This document shows positions 30,083 through 37,931 of a DNA stretch of 64,000 nucleotides, in pieces. The stretch covers positions 86,974 to 150,973 of the forward strand of contig CAXXGW010000005.1 in assembly GCA_963666755.2 (NCBI GenBank). The letters run 5' to 3'. Position 1 is the first letter of the stretch, and the number at the start of each line of letters is the position of its first letter. Source of the stretch: CAXXOK01 sp963666755. Its GTDB lineage: Bacteria; Bacillota; Clostridia; Christensenellales; Aristaeellaceae. The position numbers were made by a program, and so were the translations under genes. The notes under the pieces were generated by a model that did not search any database, was not told the origin of the DNA, and saw only the letters and a list, made by a program, of their open reading frames with translations.

Positions 30083-32326
30083 ATGATAGCAATCACCGAT
30101 CAGGCCATCGCGCACAGGCGTGAGGATACGCTTGAAATCCAGACCGTACAACAGCATAGCCGGCAAACTGCCGAGCTGGCCCGGCAGTTTGCCGTGCAAC
30201 CCCTCAAGCCGCTGGTGTTTGCCGCGGGCATCCTGCATGATGTGGGGAAATATCAGCCGCGTTTCCAGCAGCGGATCAGGGGCGACCGCAGCATCCGCGC
30301 GCCGCACGCGCTGTGCGGGGCGCAGGAGGCGCGTCAGTATTACGGGAAGGGCATCGCCTTTCTGATGCTGGCCTATGTGATTGCCGGGCACCACGCCGGG
30401 CTGCCGGATTATGGCAGCAAAGGCGATATTGCGGAGGACGCCACCCTGTGCGGCACGCTGCGGCGCACGGTGGAGGAGGATTACAGCCGCTACCGGGCGG
30501 AGCTGGATATTCCGCCGTTGGACGAGGGGGCGCTGCTGGCCTATCTGGCGCAGGGCGATCCAACCCCGGAGGACGCGGCGGAGCGGTTTGCGTTTTTTAC
30601 CCGCTACTGCTTTTCCTGCCTGACCGATGCGGATTCGCTGGATACGGAAGCCTTCATGACGGGGCGCGCCCGGGAAACCATCACCGCGGATTTTACCGCG
30701 TGTCTGGAAAAAGTAAACCGACGGCTGGAAGGCTTTCAGAACGTGACGCCGTTGCAGAAGGCGCGCGCGGGGCTGCAGGCGCAGGCGTTTTCGCATGCGG
30801 GCGAACAGGCGCACGTCTACCTGATGAACATGCCCACCGGCAGCGGAAAAACCCTGTGCAGCCTTAAGTTTGCGCTGGAAAGGGCGCTCGCCACAGGCAA
30901 GAAGCGCATTCTCTATATCATCCCCTACAACAGCATTATCGACCAGACGGCGGACACCTTTGCGCAGCTGCTGGGCGATGCCGCACCTCTGGTGCGCCAC
31001 CAGTCCACCTTTATGTATGAAGATCAGGCGGAGCTGGCCGAGGAGGAGGCGCTGGCGCGCAGCCGGGCGACCGAAAACTGGGACGCGCCGCTGATCCTGA
31101 CCACAGCGGTACAGTTTTTTGAATCCCTGTACGGAGATCGGCGCAGCAGCCTGCGCAAACTGCACAACATGGGGGACGCGGTGCTGATTTTCGACGAGGC
31201 GCATCTGCTGCCGCGCGCGTTTTTGGAGCCCTGCCTGAAGGGCATTGCCTACCTGACCGCGTTTTTGCACAGCGAAGCCGTGCTGCTGACCGCGACCATG
31301 CCCGATTACCGCGGCTTGCTGGCCCGGTTTGGGCTGCCGGGGCTTACGACGGTCGATCTGATCCCGGATCGTTCGGGCTTCGGGGTTTTTCGCAAGTGCC
31401 GGTATGTAAAGTTGGGCGCCTGTACCGACGAGGCGCTGCTGGTCAGGGCGATGGAATGCCCGTCCTGCCTGATACTGGTCAACAGCCGCAAGACCGCCCG
31501 CAAGCTGTACGATGCGCTCCCGGCGGGGCGCAGGAAAATGCACCTTTCCACGTGGATGACCGCGCAGCACCGGCAGGAAACCATCCGCGAGGTGCGCGAA
31601 GCCCTACGCGCGCTGGAGCGGGACTACCCCGACCCCGCCCGCGTGCCGGAGGAACGGCGGCTGACGGTCATTTCCACCTCGCTGGTGGAGGCGGGCGTGG
31701 ATTTGGACTTTGATACCGTGATGCGGGAGCTGTCGGGGCTGGACAGCATCCTGCAGGCCGGGGGCCGCTGCAACCGCGAGGGAAGGCGCCCGACGGCGGA
31801 TGTGTTTGTGTTTGAGCGGGCGGAGGACGCGGGCAAAACCGCGAGGGACGCGCGGGTGAACATTACGCGCAGCCTGCTGGAGCAGTTCGACCAACCGGAT
31901 ACCCCCGCGTGCATCCTTGCGTATTATGATCGGCTGTACGAGGCGCATGCGGATGAGCTGACCTGCCACTCCATCGTGCGGTATGAAGATGAGCGGTATC
32001 ACTTTGACCGCAGCAAGCCCATGCACCTGCCGTTTCGCAGCTATGCCGGGGCGTTTCGGCTGATCGACGCGCCCACCTGCGCCGTGGCCGTGCCCTGGGA
32101 TGAAGCCAGCCGCGCGTTGATCGCCCGGATTCCGGAGGGGTTGACCCTGCAGGAACGGCGGCGGCTGCAACAGTACGCCTGCTCCGTAAGCCCTGCCGAT
32201 TTCAAGTCGCTGCTGGCGCAGCATCTGGTAGAAACCGAGCCGTCCGGGCTGGTCTGGCTCAAAAACCCCGCGCAGTACCGAAGGGATACCGGCATTCAGT
32301 TTGAATGTGGGGATATCATTCTTTGA
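30083..32326 (+). CDS. cas3: CRISPR-associated helicase-nuclease Cas3 (type I-C)
   Basis: 747 residues. N-terminal HD nuclease: QQHSRQ (H25), ILHDVGKYQPRF (H52, D53) and GHHAGLPD (about 102-109). Superfamily 2 helicase: Walker A MPTGSGKTL (250-258), DEAH box VLIFDEAHLLP (371-374), LLTATMP (402-407), and motif VI region QAGGRCNREG. Cas3 is recruited by Cascade to the R-loop and degrades target DNA. Start chosen at the conserved-looking MIAITDQAIAHR (30083); an upstream in-frame ATG at 29963 would add 40 unsupported residues. First gene of the cas operon. Confidence 0.95.
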   Translation: MIAITDQAIAHRREDTLEIQTVQQHSRQTAELARQFAVQPLKPLVFAAGILHDVGKYQPRFQQRIRGDRSIRAPHALCGAQEARQYYGKGIAFLMLAYVIAGHHAGLPDYGSKGDIAEDATLCGTLRRTVEEDYSRYRAELDIPPLDEGALLAYLAQGDPTPEDAAERFAFFTRYCFSCLTDADSLDTEAFMTGRARETITADFTACLEKVNRRLEGFQNVTPLQKARAGLQAQAFSHAGEQAHVYLMNMPTGSGKTLCSLKFALERALATGKKRILYIIPYNSIIDQTADTFAQLLGDAAPLVRHQSTFMYEDQAELAEEEALARSRATENWDAPLILTTAVQFFESLYGDRRSSLRKLHNMGDAVLIFDEAHLLPRAFLEPCLKGIAYLTAFLHSEAVLLTATMPDYRGLLARFGLPGLTTVDLIPDRSGFGVFRKCRYVKLGACTDEALLVRAMECPSCLILVNSRKTARKLYDALPAGRRKMHLSTWMTAQHRQETIREVREALRALERDYPDPARVPEERRLTVISTSLVEAGVDLDFDTVMRELSGLDSILQAGGRCNREGRRPTADVFVFERAEDAGKTARDARVNITRSLLEQFDQPDTPACILAYYDRLYEAHADELTCHSIVRYEDERYHFDRSKPMHLPFRSYAGAFRLIDAPTCAVAVPWDEASRALIARIPEGLTLQERRRLQQYACSVSPADFKSLLAQHLVETEPSGLVWLKNPAQYRRDTGIQFECGDIIL

Positions 32327-32343
32327 AGGAAGGGAGGGTTAAC

Positions 32344-33066
32344 ATGGGTTACGGATTCAAGGTTATCGCGGAGGGGCCGTATGCCTGCTTTACGCGCCCG
32401 GAAATGAAGGTGGAGCGTGTCAGCTACGACGTGCCCACGCCCGGCGCGCTGGAAGGCATGCTCAAGTCGGTTTACTGGAAACCGTCCATCCGCTACGTTA
32501 TCGACCGGGTGGTGGTGTTCAACCCGATTGATTTCCTCAACATCCGCCGTAATGAGGTTAAGGAGAAGGTGCTGCTCTCGGCCGTCAAGGGGCAGATGGA
32601 AGGCAGGCAGGACGCCGACCCGCGCATCTATGCCGATGAGGATCGCAGCCAGCGCGCTACCCTGCTCCTGCGCAATGTGCGCTACGGCGTTGCCTTTCAC
32701 TTTGAGCCGACCGGCCTGAAGGACGAAGGGGACGATGCCCAAAAGCACTACAACATGCTCCTCAGGCGGTTACAGAAGGGACAGCACTTCCGCCAGCCGT
32801 GCTTCGGGTGCAGCGAGTTCCCGGTGACCAGGCTCACCCTGGTGGAGGAGTTCGACCTTTCGCAGGTATGCCCGGAGCTGCGCGGGCAGGATGTGGACAT
32901 GGGCTACATGCTGTACCGCATGCGCTTTGAGGACGGAGGCAAACCGGTGAACGACAGCTGGGAGGAACCGAAGTTCTCCGACAGGGCAACCGCCGAATAC
33001 TACCGCCCGCATCTGGTGGACGGCGTGATCGACGTGCAGAAGTATCGGGGGGATGTCAGATGCTGA
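32344..33066 (+). CDS. cas5c: Cas5 of type I-C (crRNA endonuclease)
   Basis: 240 residues of the Cas5d/Cas5c group. MGYGFKVIAEGPYACFTRPEMKVERVSYDVPTPGALEGML is the typical RAMP start with the Tyr/Lys-rich processing region; WKPSIRYVIDRVVVFNPI and NVRYGVAFHF follow. In type I-C, which lacks Cas6, Cas5 cuts the repeat to make crRNA and then caps the 5' handle. ATG 32344 has GGGAGGGTTAAC upstream; an earlier ATG at 32305 overlaps cas3. The last 7 bp overlap cas8c. Confidence 0.95.
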   Translation: MGYGFKVIAEGPYACFTRPEMKVERVSYDVPTPGALEGMLKSVYWKPSIRYVIDRVVVFNPIDFLNIRRNEVKEKVLLSAVKGQMEGRQDADPRIYADEDRSQRATLLLRNVRYGVAFHFEPTGLKDEGDDAQKHYNMLLRRLQKGQHFRQPCFGCSEFPVTRLTLVEEFDLSQVCPELRGQDVDMGYMLYRMRFEDGGKPVNDSWEEPKFSDRATAEYYRPHLVDGVIDVQKYRGDVRC

Positions 33067-34919
33067 TTAAGGCCCTGTGCGATTATTACGACCTTGTGCT
33101 GGCAGGCACCGATAAAATCGCGCCGGAAGGCTACTCCAACGTGAACATCCAGTACCGCGTGAGCCTGACCCCGGAGGGCGCGGTGGATGGCATCGAGCAA
33201 TGGACGGTGCCCCGGATCCTTCGGGATAAAAAGGGCAAGGAGAAGGAAGTGCAGGCCCCGCGCAGGGTACAGCTGTTCCACCGGCTGGAAACCACCACCA
33301 TCGACGCAAATGTGGTGGAACACCGTCCGGTGTACCTGTTTGGGTTGGAATGGGACGGCAAGCAAAAAACGTTTACGCAGACGCCGGGCAGCAGGAAAAA
33401 GTTCGAGGCCCTGCGGCAGAAGAACCTTGCCTTTCTGGAAGGGATCGATACGCCCATTGTGAACGCATTCCGCAACTACCTGAATGGCTGGAACCCCGCT
33501 GCGGAAACGGAAAACGCCTGCCTGACCGGGCTGGGCAAGAGCTACGCAACGGCGGGCTACGTGTTTTGCCTGTCCGGCCAACCCGGCGTGATGCTGCATG
33601 AAGATCATGCCCTCCGGAAGCGCTGGGCCGCAATCCCTCCTGAAGCGGACGAGGAGGGCGATGGGGAGCGGCTGCTGGGGCAATGCGCCATTACCGGCGA
33701 GGAGGCGGAAATTGCCGCCCTGCATGACAAGATCAGTGGTGTGCAGGGCGGGCTGGCCACCGGCACCAAGCTGATCAGCTCCAAGTACGACAGCGGCTGG
33801 TCCTACGGAAGGACGAAGGGCCTCAACAGCAACATCTCCGGAGCCGCGATGAAGAAGTATACCCAGGCGCTTAACTATCTGCTGGCCGGACGCAGCCACA
33901 AAACCCTGATCGGGGATATGACGGTACTCCACTTTGCCATGAGCGCGGATAACCGGGGCGACGCGCTGGTGTGCAGCTCGGTGTTCGGCAGCGGCTACGA
34001 CGCAGAGGACGATGGCGATACCCTGAACGCCGAGGAGACCGCCGACCTGCTGGGAACCCTCCTCAGGGAGGTGCGCAAGGGCGCGCCGCAGATGGCACGC
34101 GTGCTGCGCGAAAAGGACATCGACCCGGCGGTGGATTATTACATGGTCGGCCTGCGGCCAAACTCCAGCAGGCTGGCGTTGCAGTTCCTCTACCACGGGC
34201 GCGTGGGCGAGATTCTGCAAAACGCGCTGCAGCATCAGGCGGATCTGGCAACGGCGGCGGACGCGAAGCCCGTGGAAATGTGGCAGATCGCCAAACAGCT
34301 GGTTTCGCCCAAGGCAACCAACCAGGTGGTGGATGCCTCGCTGACGGCCAAGCTGATGCAGGCTGTCATCACCGGGGGGCGCTACCCCGGCTTCCTGCTG
34401 GCAACGGTCGTGCGCCGCGTGCGCACCGACAGCAACGAGGAGAACAACCCCTACATCAAGCTCGGGCCGGTGCGCGCAGGGCTGCTGAAAGCCTGCCTGA
34501 ACCGCGATGCCCGGGCCAGAGCACAAAAGGAGGAAATCGGCATGGCCCTTGACAGGGAAAACACAAACCCCGCTTACCTCTGCGGTCGGCTGTTCGCCGT
34601 GCTGGAGAGGGTGCAGGAGCAGGCCAACCCGGGCCTGAACCGCACCATTACGGACGCCTACTTCGCCTCTGCGTCCGCACGACCCGCGGTGATCTTCCCG
34701 CGGCTGATCAAGCTTTCGCAGACGCACCTGCGCAAACTGGAGGATGCGTACGCGGGCTACTGGAACCGTGTGATCGGCGAAATCTGCGCCAAGCTGAACG
34801 GCGAATATCCGGACGTGCTCTCCCTGCCCGATCAGGGCCGGTTCGACATCGGCTACTATCAGCAGAAGTATGCGCCCAGCGAGAAAAAACAGAACGCTCA
34901 GGATACGGAGGGAAAATAA
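33060..34919 (+). CDS. cas8c: Cas8c (Csd1), large Cascade subunit of type I-C
   Basis: 619 residues. MLIKALCDYYDLVL is the classical Csd1 start; GWDGKQKTF-like VYLFGLEWDGKQ, CLSGQPGVMLHEDHALRKRW and NPAAETENACLTGLGKSYATAGY are further family blocks. It recognises the PAM and holds target DNA in the type I-C Cascade. The ATG overlaps the cas5 stop by 7 bp, implying coupling. An internal start for Cas11c lies at 34542 in the same frame. Confidence 0.95.
   Translation: MLIKALCDYYDLVLAGTDKIAPEGYSNVNIQYRVSLTPEGAVDGIEQWTVPRILRDKKGKEKEVQAPRRVQLFHRLETTTIDANVVEHRPVYLFGLEWDGKQKTFTQTPGSRKKFEALRQKNLAFLEGIDTPIVNAFRNYLNGWNPAAETENACLTGLGKSYATAGYVFCLSGQPGVMLHEDHALRKRWAAIPPEADEEGDGERLLGQCAITGEEAEIAALHDKISGVQGGLATGTKLISSKYDSGWSYGRTKGLNSNISGAAMKKYTQALNYLLAGRSHKTLIGDMTVLHFAMSADNRGDALVCSSVFGSGYDAEDDGDTLNAEETADLLGTLLREVRKGAPQMARVLREKDIDPAVDYYMVGLRPNSSRLALQFLYHGRVGEILQNALQHQADLATAADAKPVEMWQIAKQLVSPKATNQVVDASLTAKLMQAVITGGRYPGFLLATVVRRVRTDSNEENNPYIKLGPVRAGLLKACLNRDARARAQKEEIGMALDRENTNPAYLCGRLFAVLERVQEQANPGLNRTITDAYFASASARPAVIFPRLIKLSQTHLRKLEDAYAGYWNRVIGEICAKLNGEYPDVLSLPDQGRFDIGYYQQKYAPSEKKQNAQDTEGK
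34542..34919 (+). CDS. cas11c: Cas11c, internal translation product of cas8c
   Basis: AAAAGGAGG (34525-34533) followed 8 nt later by ATG 34542, in frame with cas8c, would yield a 125-residue protein starting MALDRENTNPAYLCGRLFAV. Type I-C small subunits are known to be made by internal initiation at this place in cas8c, and the length fits. The site is a better ribosome site than most gene starts in this window. Confidence 0.8.
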   Translation: MALDRENTNPAYLCGRLFAVLERVQEQANPGLNRTITDAYFASASARPAVIFPRLIKLSQTHLRKLEDAYAGYWNRVIGEICAKLNGEYPDVLSLPDQGRFDIGYYQQKYAPSEKKQNAQDTEGK

Positions 34920-34920
34920 C

Positions 34921-35793
34921 ATGGCCATTCAGAATTCCTATAACTTTGTGATGCTCTTTGACGTAACCAATGGCAACCCCAACGGCGACCCCGATGCGGG
35001 CAACGCCCCCCGCATCGACCCGGAAACCAACTACGGCCTCATTACCGACGTGTGCCTGAAACGGAAAATCCGCAATTATGTGCAGCTGGTCAAGCAGAAG
35101 GACGGCGCGCCCGAGCCGGGGTACAACATCCTGATCCTGCCGACCAAATCGCTGAACGAAAAGTTTACCGACGCCTATCAGGAGGCGAACCTGCCCATCG
35201 GGCAGAAGGGCAAAAGCAAGGATGTGGTCGAGCAGGCCAAAGCCTACATGTGCCGGAACTACTTCGATGTTCGTGCGTTCGGCGCCGTCATGGCGACCGG
35301 CGAAGATCCCTGCGGCATTGTGCGCGGCCCGGTGCAGATCAATTTTGCCACCAGCCTTTCGCCCATCCTGACGCAGGATGTAACCATCACCCGGCAGGCG
35401 CGCACCACCAAGGATGCCACCGCCACCGGCGATACCGAAATGGGCCGCAAATCCATTGTGCCCTACGGCCTGTACCGGGCGGAGGGCTACATCTCCGCGC
35501 CGCTGGCGCAGGCTACCGGCCTCTCCGACGAGGATGTGGAGCTGCTTTGGAAGGCGATCCTCAACATGTTTGAGTTTGACCGCTCTGCCGCGCGCGGTAA
35601 AATGTGCATGCGCAGGCTGGTGGTATTCCGCCACGACAGCCCTCTGGGCAACGCCCCCAGCCATACGCTGTTTGACCGCATCCGGGTGGAACCTGTGGAC
35701 GCGGGCAAACCGCCGCGCCGGTATGAAGATTATACCGTCACCTTTGCGCAGGAGGGCATGCCCGGCGGCGTGACGGCCATCCAGATGCCATGA
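34921..35793 (+). CDS. cas7c: Cas7 of type I-C (Csd2), crRNA backbone subunit
   Basis: 290 residues. NSYNFVMLFDVTNGNPNGDPDAGNAPRIDPET is the diagnostic Cas7/Csd2 start; FDVRAFGAVMATG and GPVQINFATSLSPI and DNTEMGRKS-like GDTEMGRKSIVPYGLY follow. Several copies coat the crRNA spacer in Cascade. ATG 34921 lies 1 nt past the cas8c stop with GGAGGG upstream; an ATG at 34870 inside cas8c is not used. It overlaps cas4 by ATGA. Confidence 0.96.
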   Translation: MAIQNSYNFVMLFDVTNGNPNGDPDAGNAPRIDPETNYGLITDVCLKRKIRNYVQLVKQKDGAPEPGYNILILPTKSLNEKFTDAYQEANLPIGQKGKSKDVVEQAKAYMCRNYFDVRAFGAVMATGEDPCGIVRGPVQINFATSLSPILTQDVTITRQARTTKDATATGDTEMGRKSIVPYGLYRAEGYISAPLAQATGLSDEDVELLWKAILNMFEFDRSAARGKMCMRRLVVFRHDSPLGNAPSHTLFDRIRVEPVDAGKPPRRYEDYTVTFAQEGMPGGVTAIQMP

Positions 35794-36461
35794 CCGACCA
35801 GATCGCGCTTCGGGATTTACAGCATTTTCTGTACTGCCCGCACAGGTGGGGGCTGATGCACATCGACTGTGCCTGGGCGGAAAACTACTATGTGGTAAAG
35901 GCGAACCTGCTGCATGACCGGGTGCACGATCCCCAACAAAGCTATACGCTGCGAGGCCGGAAGGTGTTCACCTCGGTGCCCGTCTACTGCGATCTGCCGG
36001 AGCTGATGATCGCAGGGGTTGCGGACTGCATCGAGGGCGAGCTCTCCGCCTCCGGCGTGGCGCCGGTTTCCGGGGGGCGGCGCTACAACCTGTGCATTGT
36101 AGAGTACAAGCCGACGCACCCTGCCGAAGCCGACTATCACCCGGACGACGCCATGCAGGTGTTTGCGCAGAAGGTGTGCGTGGACAGCGTTTTTCAATGC
36201 GACTGTCAGGCGGCGCTGTACTATGCGGATCAAAAGAAGCGGGTCTACCTCCCGTTTCAGGCGGAGCGCGCCCACTGGGAAGAGGCGCTGCGCGTTACGC
36301 TCCGGCAGATGCGAGGCTACCTGGCCGACAACGCGATCCCGCCGATTGCCAAAGGGCAGCGCTGTTTCGGCTGCTCGCTCAAGGACCTGTGCATGCCGTC
36401 GCTGCGGCAAAAGGAATCCGTCCGCGAGCAGATCGCCCGTGAAATGGAGGCTGCGCCGTGA
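35790..36461 (+). CDS. cas4: Cas4 nuclease for spacer acquisition
   Basis: 223 residues. RecB-like nuclease with an iron-sulfur cluster: first Cys in HFLYCPHRWGL (C16), last three in QRCFGCSLKDLCMP, and the nuclease E-x-K in CIVEYKPTHP plus Asp in PDDAMQ. Cas4 trims prespacers and checks the PAM with Cas1-Cas2. Its start overlaps cas7 (ATGA) and its stop overlaps the cas1 GTG start, so the three are translationally linked. Confidence 0.95.
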   Translation: MTDQIALRDLQHFLYCPHRWGLMHIDCAWAENYYVVKANLLHDRVHDPQQSYTLRGRKVFTSVPVYCDLPELMIAGVADCIEGELSASGVAPVSGGRRYNLCIVEYKPTHPAEADYHPDDAMQVFAQKVCVDSVFQCDCQAALYYADQKKRVYLPFQAERAHWEEALRVTLRQMRGYLADNAIPPIAKGQRCFGCSLKDLCMPSLRQKESVREQIAREMEAAP

Positions 36462-37471
36462 GAAAACTGCTCAATACCCTGTACATCACCAACGATCAGG
36501 CATGGCTGTCGCTGGACGGCAACAACATCGTATGCAGGCTGAACGAGGAGGAAAAGTTCCGCATCCCCTTTGACAATGTGGAAAACATCGTCTGCTTCAG
36601 CTACCTGGGCTGCTCGCCCGCGCTGATGGGTAAATGCGCGGAGAACCTGATCCCCATCCATTTCGTAACGCCGCAGGGCCAGTTTCTGGCGCGGGTGACC
36701 GGGCAGGCCCGCGGCAACGTGGTGCTGCGCGTACGGCAGATTGAATGCTTCCGGGATGCCGGGCTCCGCCTGTGCCAGAACACCGTGGCCGCCAAACTGG
36801 CCAATACGGTGGCCCTGCTGCGCCGCTCGCAGCACGACAAACCGGAGCTGCGGGAGGATGCGGAGGTACAGCAGGCGATCGCCGCCCTGAAAGAGGGGAT
36901 TGACAAGGTGTATGCCGCCTTACAGCCCGAGGAGGTTCTGGGGGTGGAGGGCAACTGCGCCCATCGGTATTTTGCGGTATTCGGCAAGCTGCTAAGCACG
37001 GATATGGGCTTTACGCTGCGTACCAAGCGGCCGCCGCTGGACCCTGTGAACGCCGCCCTGTCGTTTGTGTATACGCTTTACACCAACGAGTTTGCCGCCG
37101 CGCTGGAAACCGTGGGGCTGGACAGCTGCATCGGTTTCTACCACACGCTGCGCAGCGGCCGCTGTTCGCTGGCCTGCGACCTGATGGAGGAAACCCGCTG
37201 CATTGCCGAACGCTTTGTGCTGACGCTTTTCAACCTGAAAACCCTGACGGGCGACGATTTTTCCCTGCAACCGGGCGGCGCCGTGTGGCTGAACGACGAG
37301 GGCCGCAAGAAGCTGCTGACCAAATGGCAGGAGAGAAAGCGCACCGAAATGCTCCACCCCACCCTGAACCAGAAGATCGAGGCGGGGCTACTGCCTTATG
37401 TGCAAAGCAATCTGCTGGCAAAGTACATCCGCGGTGATATTCCGGAATACCCCAGTTATCTGCAAAAGTAG
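36458..37471 (+). CDS. cas1: Cas1 integrase (type I-C)
   Basis: 337 residues. Starts at GTG 36458, overlapping the cas4 TGA. RKLLNTLYITNDQAWLSLDGNNIVCRL is the beta-domain start; the metal triad is visible as Glu in GVEGNCAHRYF, His in IGFYHTLRSGR and Asp in SLACDLMEE. With Cas2 it inserts new spacers at the leader end. Complete, with no sign of inactivation. Confidence 0.97.
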   Translation: MRKLLNTLYITNDQAWLSLDGNNIVCRLNEEEKFRIPFDNVENIVCFSYLGCSPALMGKCAENLIPIHFVTPQGQFLARVTGQARGNVVLRVRQIECFRDAGLRLCQNTVAAKLANTVALLRRSQHDKPELREDAEVQQAIAALKEGIDKVYAALQPEEVLGVEGNCAHRYFAVFGKLLSTDMGFTLRTKRPPLDPVNAALSFVYTLYTNEFAAALETVGLDSCIGFYHTLRSGRCSLACDLMEETRCIAERFVLTLFNLKTLTGDDFSLQPGGAVWLNDEGRKKLLTKWQERKRTEMLHPTLNQKIEAGLLPYVQSNLLAKYIRGDIPEYPSYLQK

Positions 37472-37481
37472 GTGAGAGTGG

Positions 37482-37772
37482 ATGATGGTGCTGATCAGCT
37501 ACGATGTGAGCACCACGACGCCGGAAGGCAAAACGCGGCTGCGGCGCGTAGCCAAGGAGTGCCAGAACCATGCACAGCGGGTGCAGGCTTCCGTTTTCGA
37601 GGCGGATCTGGACTGGGCGGCGTTTACGCAGCTCAAGGCGCGACTGACCGCGCTGATCGACGCTAAAACCGACAGCCTCCGTTTCTACTACCTGGGCAAC
37701 AACTGGCACAAACGTGTAGAGCACATCGGCGCGAAGCCGACCTACGACCCGGAGGGGGTGCTGATCCTGTAA
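37482..37772 (+). CDS. cas2: Cas2 (type I-C)
   Basis: 96 residues. MVLISYDVSTTTPEGKTRLRRVAKECQNHAQRVQASVFE is the ferredoxin-like Cas2 start with its Asp (D9), and FYYLGNNW marks the later strand. It bridges Cas1 dimers in the integration complex. Two consecutive ATG codons (37482, 37485) are possible starts. It ends 159 nt before the first repeat. Confidence 0.96.
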   Translation: MMVLISYDVSTTTPEGKTRLRRVAKECQNHAQRVQASVFEADLDWAAFTQLKARLTALIDAKTDSLRFYYLGNNWHKRVEHIGAKPTYDPEGVLIL

Positions 37773-37931
37773 CGGGCGAACCGCGGGTGATGCCGGTTTT
37801 GCCGAGGGGTTCGCCTGTTTTTCCGGCATAAAACGCGCAAAAAAGCGCGGATTTTCGTGTTTGTGAGGCTGGAAAAACGATGTGGGTACACCATCTTGGG
37901 GGTGATGGGAGACCCGGCACCAAATATCGCG
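37773..37931 (+). promoter_or_regulatory. CRISPR leader
   Basis: The 159 nt between cas2 and the first repeat. It carries two near-palindromic stretches (CGCGCAAAAAAGCGCG near 37835 and GAACCGC/GCGG-type bases at the start) and runs of A and T; new spacers are expected to enter at its right edge. A promoter could not be assigned with confidence. Confidence 0.7.

Noticed and set aside
33000..34928. Minus-strand 642-codon frame opposite cas8c
   Set aside because: Antisense shadow; cas8c on the plus strand has clear family motifs and coupling.
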